Source of the DNA: Ruminococcaceae bacterium UBA3751
GTDB lineage: Bacteria > Bacillota > Clostridia > Oscillospirales > Acutalibacteraceae
Direction: 5' to 3'
Length of the DNA stretch: 64,000 bases
Assembly: GCA_002371215.1 (NCBI GenBank)
Contig: DFGL01000022.1
Span: forward strand, 98,379-162,378
The position numbers and the translations under genes are program-made. Below, piece after piece: positions 52,930 to 62,600 of the stretch. The stretch's first letter is position 1, and the number at the start of each line of letters is the position of its first letter. Under the pieces are notes generated by a model. The model worked only from the letters and a program-made list of their open reading frames with translations. It made no database searches and was not told the origin of the DNA.

Positions 52930-53904
52930 ATGAAGCATAAAATTTCATCATTTATGTACAAAAGAATGGTAAAGGGGCTTGCGAGAGTTCTTGACGGCGG
53001 CAGCGTTCCTATGCCCGACGGCAGGGAGCCGATTATTGCCGACAGCGACGCGGACCTTAACATAATAGCCTGGGGCGACCCGCAGATTTCAGCCCTTTCT
53101 CCTTTGCGCTCTGCAAGGACGTATTCCGCCTGCCGCGACGTTGAAAAAGCGCAGGGGAATTTTGACGCACTTATTCTTGCGGGCGACGTTTCCGAATACG
53201 GCGCGTGCTGCGAATACAGAATGGCGGCAAAGCTTATTAACAGCATTGCGGATAAATGCGGCAGCATAATTGCCGTTACGGGCAACCACGATATAAGAAT
53301 AAGAGGCTATAAAAAGCAGGTAAAGCGCTTCAACGATTTTTTAGGGCTTATCAAAAACGGCTTGCAGCACGGCGAAGAGCATTACTATTTTTCACATACA
53401 ATAAACGGCTACAAATTCATTATGCTCGGCGCGGACAGAAACGCCTTTGAGGCAAGCTACATAAGCGAAAAGCAGCTCGACTGGCTTGATAAAGAGCTTA
53501 GCGAGGCTGAGGACGGAAAGCCCGTATTTGTAATAAATCATCAGACCTTGAAAAATACGAACGGTCTGCCTGAATCCTGGATGGGAATGGGCAGCTGGCG
53601 CGGCACGGTAGGTAAGCAGTCCGACAGGATTAGAGAAATATTTGAGCGGCATAGCGGCATTATCTTCATAACGGGGCATCTTCACTACGGAATAAGCGCG
53701 TTCAGCTATGAGGATTACGGCAGCTATAAGGCGCTTGCTCTGCCTACGGTAGGCGTGCTCAACCACGGGAAAAACAGCAAGCTCGGGCAGGGCTACGTTA
53801 TTACCGTTAAGGGAAATGAGATAACCGCAAGGGGCAGGTGCTTCTGCGAGGGTAGGTACTACTCACGGGAAACCGAGAACAGCTGTATTGAGATTAAGAG
53901 TTGA
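52930..53904 (+). CDS. Metallophosphoesterase
   Basis: 324 residues. Calcineurin-like motifs: WGDPQIS (DxQ in place of the usual DxH), LAGDVSEYG, TGNHDIR, VINHQT and TGHLHYGI. The dinuclear metal site looks intact apart from the first His-to-Gln change, which is seen in some families. No signal peptide. GGCGGTGAAG before the start. Its stop codon overlaps the promoter of the downstream GPH symporter. Substrate unknown. Confidence 0.9.
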   Translation: MKHKISSFMYKRMVKGLARVLDGGSVPMPDGREPIIADSDADLNIIAWGDPQISALSPLRSARTYSACRDVEKAQGNFDALILAGDVSEYGACCEYRMAAKLINSIADKCGSIIAVTGNHDIRIRGYKKQVKRFNDFLGLIKNGLQHGEEHYYFSHTINGYKFIMLGADRNAFEASYISEKQLDWLDKELSEAEDGKPVFVINHQTLKNTNGLPESWMGMGSWRGTVGKQSDRIREIFERHSGIIFITGHLHYGISAFSYEDYGSYKALALPTVGVLNHGKNSKLGQGYVITVKGNEITARGRCFCEGRYYSRETENSCIEIKS

Positions 53905-53929
53905 AAACAACCGCAATATTTATTATAAT
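53901..53929 (+). promoter_or_regulatory. Promoter of the second GPH symporter
   Basis: TTGAAA (53901-53906), 17 nt, TATAAT (53924-53929); the -35 box includes the metallophosphoesterase stop codon. Confidence 0.8.
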
Positions 53930-53959
53930 ATAGATATATTCATTTAAGGAGTAATATGT

Positions 53960-55477
53960 ATGAGCAAAAAGCCTAAAGAAAAGAAAGATATAGGCAAAAC
54001 CTATGTCGGCAAAAAAGAGCTGTGGATGTTTTCCATCGGCGGACTCGGCCAGGGTATGATTTACGCTATGATGTCAAGCTACATAAGCGATTACTACGTT
54101 AACGTTCTTCATCTTCCGCTTATGTTCGTTTTGCTTTTAATGCTTCTCGCCAGAATCTGGGACGCTATCAACGACCCGCTTATGGGAATTATTGTTGACA
54201 GGCACGAAACAAAATGGGGCAAGCTTAAGCCGTACATTCTTTTTGCGGCGGCGCCCGTTACGGTGCTTACCGTTATGATGTACCTCAGCCCGAGCCTTGA
54301 GCAGAAGCAACTTATGGTTTATTCGGCAATAGTTTACGTTGCATGGGGTATGATGTATACTATGGCGGACGTTCCGTTCTGGAGCATTCCCAACGTTATA
54401 ACTCCTAACGGCGAAGAGAGAAGCCACGTTGTTTCCTTCGCTAAAATATGGAACAGCGTAGGCTCCGCACTTCCCGAGATTTTCTTCTTTGCTTCGGGAT
54501 TCATTCTTCCGCTTATTATCAGCACAACAGACCCCGAGGAATATAATAAAAAGAAATACCTTATCATTGCCTGCACGGTTGTTGCAATCGGTATGGTGCT
54601 TTACGTTAATTCCTATTTCCACATTAAAGAGAGAGCGGTTCCGCCGCCGACAAGGAAGGTTGAAGGTGAGCCGTCAACGCTTTCAAGAGTTTTCCGCTGT
54701 AAGCCGTTGCTTCTTGTAATAGCAATGGGTATTCTTTCAAGCGGACGTTATATGGTACAGGCTGCTGCAATCCACGTTGCAAGATATGCGTTTTATATAG
54801 GACCGGACCTCAGCAATATGACTCTTGAGGAAAAGACCGCGGCTATTGACGCTTCAGTTGGTACGGTTAAAACCATCTTCCAGATGTGCGCCGTTGTAGG
54901 TATGTTCGGAGCAACTATCTTTATGCCGAAGCTTATGCAGAAGTTTGACTATAAAAAGCTGCTTATAACAACCTGTCTTGCGGGCTTCGTTGCAAGCATC
55001 GGAACAACGCTTGTAGGCTGGTTCACAAATCAGCTTTACGCTTGTATTCCGTTCATTCTCATTCAGTGTATACCGCTCGGCGTTATCAACACCCTTTCAA
55101 TCGCGATGATTTACGATTGCCTTGACTATATGGAACTTACAACGGGCCACCGCGATAATGCGCTCGGCTCAGCGTGTCAGGGACTTATCAACAAGTTTGG
55201 CTCCGCGCTTTCAACAGTAGGTATTGTTGCTATGTATATGGCTATCGGTATGGAGCCTGATAAAATGCTCTCCTCAACCGCAATCGTTGCGGCAACAGAG
55301 CTTCCGAGAACGCAGAACTTTGCTATGTTCTCGCTTGTTTCAATTATCCCCGGTGCAAGTATGCTGCTCTGCTCAATCCCGATGTTCTTCTATAAGCTTT
55401 CGGGCGAAAACAAGAAGAAAATGCAGGAGGAGCTCGCGGCTCAGAGAATAGCAAGAGGAATTACTTACGAAGAATAA
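53960..55477 (+). CDS. GPH-family sugar:cation symporter
   Basis: 505 residues, about twelve membrane segments. ARIWDAINDPLMGIIVDRHETKWGK is the GPH signature around the second helix, and DVPFWSIPNVITPNGEERS and DYMELTTGHRDNALGSACQGL are further family segments (MelB/UidB/XynP type). It imports a glycoside or oligosaccharide with Na+ or H+. No glycosidase gene is adjacent here; the substrate is unknown. Strong ribosome site (AAGGAG). Confidence 0.9.
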   Translation: MSKKPKEKKDIGKTYVGKKELWMFSIGGLGQGMIYAMMSSYISDYYVNVLHLPLMFVLLLMLLARIWDAINDPLMGIIVDRHETKWGKLKPYILFAAAPVTVLTVMMYLSPSLEQKQLMVYSAIVYVAWGMMYTMADVPFWSIPNVITPNGEERSHVVSFAKIWNSVGSALPEIFFFASGFILPLIISTTDPEEYNKKKYLIIACTVVAIGMVLYVNSYFHIKERAVPPPTRKVEGEPSTLSRVFRCKPLLLVIAMGILSSGRYMVQAAAIHVARYAFYIGPDLSNMTLEEKTAAIDASVGTVKTIFQMCAVVGMFGATIFMPKLMQKFDYKKLLITTCLAGFVASIGTTLVGWFTNQLYACIPFILIQCIPLGVINTLSIAMIYDCLDYMELTTGHRDNALGSACQGLINKFGSALSTVGIVAMYMAIGMEPDKMLSSTAIVAATELPRTQNFAMFSLVSIIPGASMLLCSIPMFFYKLSGENKKKMQEELAAQRIARGITYEE

Positions 55478-55484
55478 TAATTTT

Positions 55485-55511
55485 AAGGACGGGCAATGCC
55501 CGTCCTTTTTA
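55485..55511 (+). terminator. Terminator after the second GPH symporter
   Basis: Perfect 10-bp stem AAGGACGGGC / GCCCGTCCTT, loop AAT, T-tail. Confidence 0.92.
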
Positions 55512-55518
55512 TTACAAC

Positions 55519-55549
55519 CGATATTTATTAATTCTTAATTCATAACATA
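55519..55549. repeat. Intergenic mosaic repeat, copy 9 (fragment)
   Basis: TTATTAATTCTTAATTCATAA octads only. Confidence 0.5.
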
Positions 55550-56458
55550 TCAGGTGAGGTTAATTTTCATCATAATCTGAAAATGGTCGCTCGGGTAAAC
55601 GTTATCATAGGTAGTTGTGATAACCTGATAAAGGTTTACCTTTATTCCTTTTTTTGAAATCATAAAGTAATCAATGTTGTTATCGTCAAGGCGCTTGCCC
55701 CATTTCTGATAGGTTGCGCAGCGCATTGATTTTTTTGTTTTGTACTTTGCGTCAAAGAAGGATGCGGTTGCCGCCTTATAGGTTTCGCTCTCCTCGTCCG
55801 CATTGAAATCGCCCATAATAACGCTCGGAAGCCCGCCGAACTGCTGAATTTTTTCAAGAACGACGTTGATTCCGTTAATTCTTGCCTCGTCGCTGACGTG
55901 GTCAAGGTGGGTATTGAAAACGACGAGCTCTTTTTTGGTATCCTTTTCGGTAAGAATAACGTAGGAGCAGATTCTGTAGCACGCGGCACCCCAGTCCTTG
56001 CTCATTTTTTCGGGCGTTTCGGAAAGCCAGAAGGAGCCCTTGTCCTTAAGCTCAAAGCGGCTTGTGTTATAAAAAACGGGGCAAGCCTCGTGGAGAGGGC
56101 TGTTATCGCGGTATTCAATAACGTTGTCATAGCCTTTGAGGGTTTCGGTAAGGTATTTATAGTGAACGGGAGTTACCTCCTGAAAGCCGATAATATCGGG
56201 CTTAACGGAAGCAATGTTTGAATCAATAAGCTTTGCACGGTAAAACCAGCTTTTCTTAAATACGTCAGTAGGGCTCCAGGTTCTTACGTTTACGCTCATC
56301 AGGGTAATATCCGCGGTTTTCTTTTCTGTGGAAATATCAAAAACCTCCCTGTCGGACTTGTATTTCGGGTAATACATAAAGTCCGCAAAGCAGGTTGCCG
56401 CAACGATTACAAGAATACAGCAGAAAACGATGCCGATTATTTTGAGTACCTTTTTCAT
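55550..56458 (-). CDS. Membrane-anchored endonuclease/exonuclease/phosphatase-family protein
   Basis: 302 residues. Residues 5-27 are an N-terminal anchor (VLKIIGIVFCCILVIVAATC). EEP fold motifs: GFQEVTPVHY (catalytic Glu), FNTHLDHVS, MGDFNADEES and YPSDHFQIM (His). Relatives are DNase I-like enzymes and phosphodiesterases or sphingomyelinases, so the exported domain may attack nucleic acid or phospholipid-type substrates outside the cell. Single gene. Confidence 0.87.
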   Translation of the reverse strand: MKKVLKIIGIVFCCILVIVAATCFADFMYYPKYKSDREVFDISTEKKTADITLMSVNVRTWSPTDVFKKSWFYRAKLIDSNIASVKPDIIGFQEVTPVHYKYLTETLKGYDNVIEYRDNSPLHEACPVFYNTSRFELKDKGSFWLSETPEKMSKDWGAACYRICSYVILTEKDTKKELVVFNTHLDHVSDEARINGINVVLEKIQQFGGLPSVIMGDFNADEESETYKAATASFFDAKYKTKKSMRCATYQKWGKRLDDNNIDYFMISKKGIKVNLYQVITTTYDNVYPSDHFQIMMKINLT

Positions 56459-56513
56459 AAAATCTCCCCCTTTGATAATTTAAGTATATTTCAAAAAGCA
56501 AAAATTTGCAAGC

Positions 56514-56549
56514 AAAAACAAAAAGCGGCGCGCCAAAAAACGCTCCGCT
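56514..56549 (-). terminator. Terminator after the ATPase-STAS stump
   Basis: AGCGG (56524-56528) and CCGCT (56545-56549) form the stem; minus strand is followed by TTTTTGTTTTT. Confidence 0.65.
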
Positions 56550-56559
56550 GAAAATCTGA

Positions 56560-56640
56560 TTATTCTATTGTGAGAATATCCGAAAAGCCCGTAACGTCAA
56601 AAATCTCGCGGACTATTTCGTTTGTTCCCGTAATTTTCAC
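56560..56640 (-). pseudogene. Stump of a STAS-domain anti-sigma antagonist
   Basis: 26 codons from a GTG at 56640 with GGGAG upstream: KITGTNEIVREIFDVTGFSD then ILTIE and stop. This matches the last helix and strand of STAS proteins (SpoIIAA/RsbV-like). The phosphorylatable serine and the first 75 or so residues are missing. Lies 13 nt after the ATPase stop, the partner gene of such proteins. It is probably a deletion relic; a functional micro-protein is possible since the ribosome site remains. Confidence 0.7.
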
Positions 56641-56653
56641 TGTTATTTCTCCC

Positions 56654-57226
56654 TCAGATTTTCTTATCTATAATCATTTCAACATTAGCGCCGTTAATAC
56701 GGATTCTCACCTCGTCGGCAAGCTTTGCAACAACTGAATGCTCAAGCTCATCCCAGTCGTCATCGGGCTTGCGCTGAACGGCGTCGCGGTACTGACTCAG
56801 CGACCATTCAGAGAAATTTGATATTCCGCCGCTCTCAATAACGGCGGTTCCGTAGTGGTCTGAATTACTGGTTTGAATAGCAATAACCGCCTTTTCAAAA
56901 ACGTCCCTGACCTTGCCCATAAAGCCCGTGACATCGTTTTTTCCGCTTGTTGAGTAGTGGAGGAGCTTCTCTCTTTTATCGGAATCCATCAGAGTTATTG
57001 CAAGAAGGTGAAGGTGGAAATTGCCACCCTCTGCCTCTATCCAAAAATCAGCTTCCTGTTCGCCCGTGAGCGCAGTCATCATACCCATCATCTCCTCCGC
57101 AAAAAGGCGAAGATGAATAGCGTCTTTTTTCTCAAGTGAGCTGTATGCTGAAACTCTTTCAGCAAGTTTAAGAGCTTCGGCAATGCCGTCGCCGTTAGTT
57201 GAAACGTGAACTATATCTGATTTCAT
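56654..57226 (-). CDS. RsbW/SpoIIAB-like anti-sigma ATPase-type protein
   Basis: 190 residues. HLRLFAEEMMGMMTAL (about 39-54) resembles the N-box helix of GHKL serine kinases, ADFWIEAEGGNFHLHLL follows as a beta-hairpin, and STSGKNDVTGFMGKVRDVFEK (about 90-110) as a variable ATP lid; the tail has ISNFSEWSLSQYRDAVQ. The family is found beside STAS genes in Clostridia, as here. It would bind or phosphorylate a STAS partner, but only a stump of that gene survives, so the present role is unclear. Promoter 57256-57284. Confidence 0.75.
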   Translation of the reverse strand: MKSDIVHVSTNGDGIAEALKLAERVSAYSSLEKKDAIHLRLFAEEMMGMMTALTGEQEADFWIEAEGGNFHLHLLAITLMDSDKREKLLHYSTSGKNDVTGFMGKVRDVFEKAVIAIQTSNSDHYGTAVIESGGISNFSEWSLSQYRDAVQRKPDDDWDELEHSVVAKLADEVRIRINGANVEMIIDKKI

Positions 57227-57255
57227 CTTTTATTCCTCTTTTTTTAAGTTTAATA

Positions 57256-57284
57256 ATCTTATATTTTTAAGTATGATTAATCAA
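57256..57284 (-). promoter_or_regulatory. Promoter of the ATPase gene
   Basis: TTGATT (complement of 57279-57284), 17 nt, TAAGAT (complement of 57256-57261); it starts inside the end of the nucleosidase gene. Confidence 0.65.
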
Positions 57285-58050
57285 GCGGTAAATGATTTTC
57301 AAGCAAATACTTTGCGTAACCGCTGCTTGTATAGGCTGCAAATTTCTGATACTGGTCCGATTTTTCGCTGTTGGCAAAATCGCAGATGCTTTTTATTATA
57401 ATCGCCGTAGGCTGAGGGGCTCTGCTGTTTTGGCAGGTAAAGGCAACGCTGTAGGATTCCATATCAAGCCCTACGGTACGCGGAAAAAGGGAGAGCACCT
57501 GCTTTTCAACAACCGCACGGTTAGCAACAACGGAGCTTCCGCAGGCAAGCGGCCCTATATGAACGTGGAATTCGTTATCCTCCCTGCCCATCGTATTTTT
57601 AACAATATCAATTATTTCGCTCGAAGTATAAACGGAGCGCGGACGGGGAAGAAAGCCTATATCGCCAAAGCGGATTTCTGTTTCATCGGGACCGACAAAT
57701 TTTCCCGTTGAATAGTCCCATATTACGTCGGGAACTATAACATCGCCGTAAATCTGTTTTGCTTCGTCGCCCGTACCTGCTGCAATTCCGCTCATAATTA
57801 TATATTGCGGGCGGAATTCCTGAATCGCCTTCATTGTTAAAACCGTAGCGGCGGTCATTCCCATAACGTTCTGCTGTGCGGTAACTATTCTGTGGCGCTT
57901 ACCGTCCCTTTCAAAAAACGTTTCATAGTAAATCTGGCTGTCGCCTTTAATAACAATCCTTTTCCATCCGCTGTACAGATTTTTTATACTTTCGGTTTCT
58001 ATAACTACCGCTGTAATAATAAATGCGGTGCACTGATAATCATTCCCCAT
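57277..58050 (-). CDS. Nucleoside phosphorylase-superfamily protein
   Basis: 257 residues from the ATG at 58050. IIMSGIAAGTGDEAKQIYGDVIVPD is the conserved purine-phosphorylase glycine motif, and GLDMESYSVAFTCQ followed by SICDFANSEKSDQYQ gives the MTA/SAH-nucleosidase-like ribose and base sites. Similar domains occur as effector or sensor modules in signalling and defence proteins, but here it stands alone. Substrate unknown: a nucleoside or its derivative. No signal peptide. Confidence 0.82.
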   Translation of the reverse strand: MGNDYQCTAFIITAVVIETESIKNLYSGWKRIVIKGDSQIYYETFFERDGKRHRIVTAQQNVMGMTAATVLTMKAIQEFRPQYIIMSGIAAGTGDEAKQIYGDVIVPDVIWDYSTGKFVGPDETEIRFGDIGFLPRPRSVYTSSEIIDIVKNTMGREDNEFHVHIGPLACGSSVVANRAVVEKQVLSLFPRTVGLDMESYSVAFTCQNSRAPQPTAIIIKSICDFANSEKSDQYQKFAAYTSSGYAKYLLENHLPLD

Positions 58051-58086
58051 TTTTTCCACGCCTTTAAATATTATAAATTGTTTTTA

Positions 58087-59502
58087 TCATTTCCAAAAAC
58101 TCAGCCTTTCGGGGTCCAGCCCTATATCAGCTGCCCTGAAATGCGGGTTTTTTCCTGATTTTTTCTGTTTTTCGTAATCCCTCAGCGCCTTTACCACAGT
58201 TGATGAAAGAATAAGGCAGCAGGGGATGTTAATTAAGGTCATAAGTCCCATTGTTATATCTGCCATAGTCCAGGCAAAATCCATTGGGATTATTGCGCCA
58301 AAGAAGATAATCACCGTACAGATAATGTAAAACACGGTCATAAATTTCTTTGAGGGCTGGCGCTTTTTATTCATATAAATGAGCGCATTGTCAACGTAGT
58401 AAAGATTGCCTATAAGCGTTGTGAATGCAAAAAGTACCATAGCGACGGTAATGAAAACCGGCCCCGCTTTGCCGAAAACGGTGGAGATTGCATTTTGAAC
58501 GTACGGTGCGCCCGAAACGGCTTCTCCGTACGGTACGCCGGAACTGAGACACATAAGCGCGGTAGCCGTGCATAGCAGCATAGTGTCAATATAAACGGAG
58601 ACGGTTTGAACAAGGCCCTGCTTAACGGGATGCGTAACGTCCGCAGAGGCTGAAGCGTTCGGTGCTGAGCCAACGCCCGCCTCGTTTGAATAAAGGCCTC
58701 TTTTTATTCCGTAAACAAGGCAGGAGCCCGCGAGCCCGCTGAAAATGGACCTGAAATTAAACGCGTCCTCAAAAATCATTACAAACATCTGCGGGATATT
58801 TTTAATATGAGCAAAGATAATTACAAGGGAGATTATAACGTATGAAATTCCCATAAACGGAACAACTTTTTCGGTAAGCTTAATTATCCTTTTGCCGCCG
58901 CCAAGCAGGCAATAACCAACGGCAACAGCGATAACCGCGCCTATAATGTAAGGCGTTTTCTTCTCGTCATAAAAGCTGTATGCCGCAAAGGTTGACTGAA
59001 GATTATACGAGCAAAGAAGATTAAATCCGAAGGCGTAGGTTGAAATAAGAAATATACAGAAAAGCACGGAGAGCCAGGGCTTTTTAAGCGCCTGCTCAAT
59101 ATAATAAGCGGGACCGCCGTAGGAATTACCGTCCGCGCCCTTGCGCTTATAAATCTGCGCGAGAGTACTTTCGGTAAATGCGGAAGCGGCGCCGATAATA
59201 CACATAAGCCACATCCAGAAGCAAGCGCCCGGACCGCCGAGACAGATTGCCGTTGCAACGCCTATGATATTTCCCGTTCCGACCCGGGACGCGGTTGAAA
59301 CCATAAGCGCCTGGAAGGAGGAAACCTTCTGGTCACCCGCAGGCTTTTCAACTATCAGCTTGCACGCCTCTTTAAAAAGTCTCAGCTGAACAAAGCGTGT
59401 TCTGAAGGTAAAGAAAAGACCTCCGAGCGCGAGAACGATAATCAGAACGGGGTAATACATATATGTATCAACACTGTTTAAAAAATCAAAAACGCCTCTC
59501 AA
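58087..59502 (-). CDS. Alanine/glycine:cation symporter (AGCS)
   Basis: 471 residues, about eleven membrane segments. GGLFFTFRTRFVQLRLF at the start, QALMVSTASRVGTGNIIGVATAI, GGPAYYIEQAL and RGLYSNEAGVGSAPNASASAD are strong AGCS (DagA/AlsT) signatures. It takes up alanine or glycine with Na+. Monocistronic with a canonical promoter; TCTCAATTAATCTCC follows start region upstream. Confidence 0.94.
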   Translation of the reverse strand: MRGVFDFLNSVDTYMYYPVLIIVLALGGLFFTFRTRFVQLRLFKEACKLIVEKPAGDQKVSSFQALMVSTASRVGTGNIIGVATAICLGGPGACFWMWLMCIIGAASAFTESTLAQIYKRKGADGNSYGGPAYYIEQALKKPWLSVLFCIFLISTYAFGFNLLCSYNLQSTFAAYSFYDEKKTPYIIGAVIAVAVGYCLLGGGKRIIKLTEKVVPFMGISYVIISLVIIFAHIKNIPQMFVMIFEDAFNFRSIFSGLAGSCLVYGIKRGLYSNEAGVGSAPNASASADVTHPVKQGLVQTVSVYIDTMLLCTATALMCLSSGVPYGEAVSGAPYVQNAISTVFGKAGPVFITVAMVLFAFTTLIGNLYYVDNALIYMNKKRQPSKKFMTVFYIICTVIIFFGAIIPMDFAWTMADITMGLMTLINIPCCLILSSTVVKALRDYEKQKKSGKNPHFRAADIGLDPERLSFWK

Positions 59503-59526
59503 TTAATCTCCTCCAAAATCTGATAA

Positions 59527-59582
59527 AACATCAATAATAAGATGTTATTATTTATAATATCAGTTTTTATGCCTGTTTTCAA
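59527..59582 (-). promoter_or_regulatory. Promoter and hairpin upstream of AGCS gene
   Basis: TTGAAA (complement of 59577-59582), 17 nt, TATTAT (complement of 59554-59559), then an AACATC...GATGTT dyad in the leader that could be an operator or mRNA hairpin. Confidence 0.7.
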
Positions 59583-59612
59583 TCGTTTTTACAAAAAGGA
59601 TAAATAAAAAGC

Positions 59613-59636
59613 AAGGCGCGGGGGTCCGCGCCTTTT
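59613..59636 (-). terminator. Terminator of the LRR surface-protein gene
   Basis: Perfect 9-bp stem AAGGCGCGG / CCGCGCCTT, followed on the minus strand by GCTTTTTATTT. Confidence 0.88.
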
Positions 59637-59645
59637 TGGGTGTTG

Positions 59646-62600
59646 TTATTTAACCGTGACTTTGATTGCTTTGGCGGTGCCGTTATTTGAATATACATAT
59701 ACGGTTGCCGTGCCTTTGCCGACTGCCTTAAGCTTTCCGCTCTTTGTTACTTTTACAACTGCGGTATTCGTAGACATATAACGGAGCTTCTTTACGTGGT
59801 TAATCGGTTTCTTTTTCTTGTTTTCAAGCACAAGCGATGCTTTTATTTTCGCCGTATTGCCCTGTTTAAGATTGAACTTTGCCTTTTTAACCTTAATCTT
59901 TTTAACATTAGTATATTTGCTGTTTTTGCCCGCGGTGTGGAAGGTCGGGGTCTTAAAGAGTTTAACCCATTTACCGTTCGCCTTCTTTTGAGCAACAATA
60001 TACACCTTAAGATTTTTCTTGGTATTAATTTTCCTGCCGCTGAGCTTTGTAAGCTTAAACGAAGTGATATTGCCCTTTACGGTTTTTATCTTCTTATACT
60101 TGTTTTTGCCGCAGTAGGCAGCGTAGATTACATAACGCTTTGCTTCGGGCGCTTTCTTCCACGCAATCGTTGCGCCGTCGTCCCCGGGCGTTACTGTAAC
60201 GCTTGCCGCGAACTCTGCTTTATCCTTTTCAGCGCAGGCCTTTTTCAGCGTTTCGTCAACCGCACCGCAGACCGTACAGGTATATCTCTCTTCGCCTTCC
60301 TCGCCGTATTTATGGCCGAGCGCGTCGGTATAATCGAAAACGTACGTATCGCCGCATCTTGAACAGGTGTAGGTTGTGTAACCGTTTTCGGTACAGGTAG
60401 GCGCGGTTACTGTTTTTGCATAATTATGGCCGAGCGCGTCCGTGAATACGGTTTTTGTCTGCGTTTCAAAGACAGAATTTGTAAACGTTGCCGTGTATGT
60501 TGTCCTGCCCTTTTCCGTGCAGGTTGCAGGGGTTGCATTAAAGGTTGTTGCAACCGTTTCGGATTCCGCTTCATCGCAGTATACGCATTTGCGGCTTGCC
60601 GTTACGCAGGAGGTATCCGTCCATTCGTAGGTAACATCGCTCCATGTGTGCGGCGAATTGCCTACCGTGTATGTACCGTTGAATGTTCTGACGGCGTAAT
60701 TCGGGTTGTCCTCACAGGAAAGGATAATATCGTAGTTTCCGGGCTTGTTCTTATCGGCATTCGTGCTGATGCTGATATTCAGCTCGTCTTCGTTATAGTA
60801 GCAGCTGTGCAGGTTGTCGATTGTATAGGTCAACTCGGCAAGGTCGCTTCCGTGGTTTGTTTCTTTATTATCCGCTGTTATATCGAGCGCGCATTGGGTA
60901 ATAGTCAACCTGATTGGCGAGTCCACGCTCCAGTTAATTTTGTAGTTGCTGTCGCTGTAAACGCAGTTAGCTGCCACCGGCGTGATTTCGTAATCGCCCG
61001 CATTGGTTCCTTTTACGGTGGTATTACCCGTATAGCTGAATTTTGAATAATCAAATTCCGGGTCGTTTGTACACAGCACAGTGCCGGTATAGGATTGCTC
61101 CGTGCCGTTGTACCGTGCATACGTTTCCTGCCCGAAAACGGTTATATTAAGCGGTTTGGGATTGATTTTAAGCACGCCGTTTACGTACGTAATACTGTAA
61201 TTGCTCTGCACCTCGGTTTTTCCGTTGACAGTTGCGCTTTTAGGAACGAGCTCATATGTGTCCGCATTTTTTCCCTGTCCGTCAACTATAATGCTCGTTA
61301 CGGCGTCCGTGCCCTTCAGTCCTTCTGCGGTAATCAGCTCTGCAATTTCCTGCGCGTCTTCATACGCCGTATCTCCGGGACCCTGGTTTAAACCGTTATA
61401 GGTATATTCCTGCTTATTTGCGGTAATTGTAAGAGGCGCTTTGGTTACTGTAAGAACTGACGTTGCCGTGAAGTCAAACTCGGAAAAGCCGTAGCCTGCC
61501 TGTTCATAGGCGTCAAATATTCCCTGCTGCTCAATTTTATCAGCATCAAGTGAAATTGTATATTCGCCTACGTTGCCGTACTGAGTATAGGAAGAAGTAC
61601 AAGGAAGCTTTTCGGGCAGACCCGCAATATCGTTTCCGTAGCCGTCCGTATAGCTTACCTCAACCTCAGTCGGCGCCGCTTCTCCGTAAACTATTGTTGC
61701 GGTTTTGGGAGTAACAATATTCAGCGCCTTAACCGTAATCTTTGCCGTTACGGTTTCGGATAAATAATTATCGTCTCCGCTGTACTCAGCCGTAATCGGG
61801 TATTCACCGATACTAATGCCGCTAAAGGTGATTATTGCTTTGCCGTCCTTTACAGGCGCCGTATAAACGTTACCGTCAAACGTAAACTCAGCTTCTCCGG
61901 TCATATCCTCTTCACCGCTCATTATAACTTCAGCGTCCTGACCGAATAAAACCTCCACATCTTCAACTTCAATGTGCGGGAACCATTTTCCGAAAGTAAT
62001 GAGTCCCGAAACGGAATATTCTTTGTTATTTGAGTCTGTATACGAAGCGGTGACTGCGTGTTCGCCCGGAGTTATATGCCCTATATCCTGCACGGCGCTG
62101 CTGTAATCAAGCACAGAATTGTATCCGGTAATATCTGCGTCCCCGTCAAACGCGTCGCTGCCAACGGTAAGGCGGAGTTTTTCCCCTCTTTTATCGCCGG
62201 ATACCATAACGGTTACAACCTCGGAATCATCTCCTCCGGCTTCATTGGAAAGGATTATTATGTCGTCGCCGAACTTTCCTGCTACAATATAATTCACCGC
62301 TGCGTTTATAAACGGATCGTTAGCGTCATCGCTGTTATCAACGTCCGGTCCGGTTAAATTATTATTTCCCTGAACATAAATATCACTTAAACTGTTACAG
62401 CTGTAAAACGCCTGATATTCTACAGTTTCAAGATTCTGGTCTGTAACAACGGTTGCAAGATACGGCGAATTATAAAAAGCTCCCTCGGAAACAGTTGTGA
62501 CAGTGTCGGGAAGAACGGCTAACTTCGCCGAGGTGTTATAAAAAGCAAACTCGCCGATACCCGTTATTCCTTTTGAAACAACAATCTTGTCAACGCCTTC

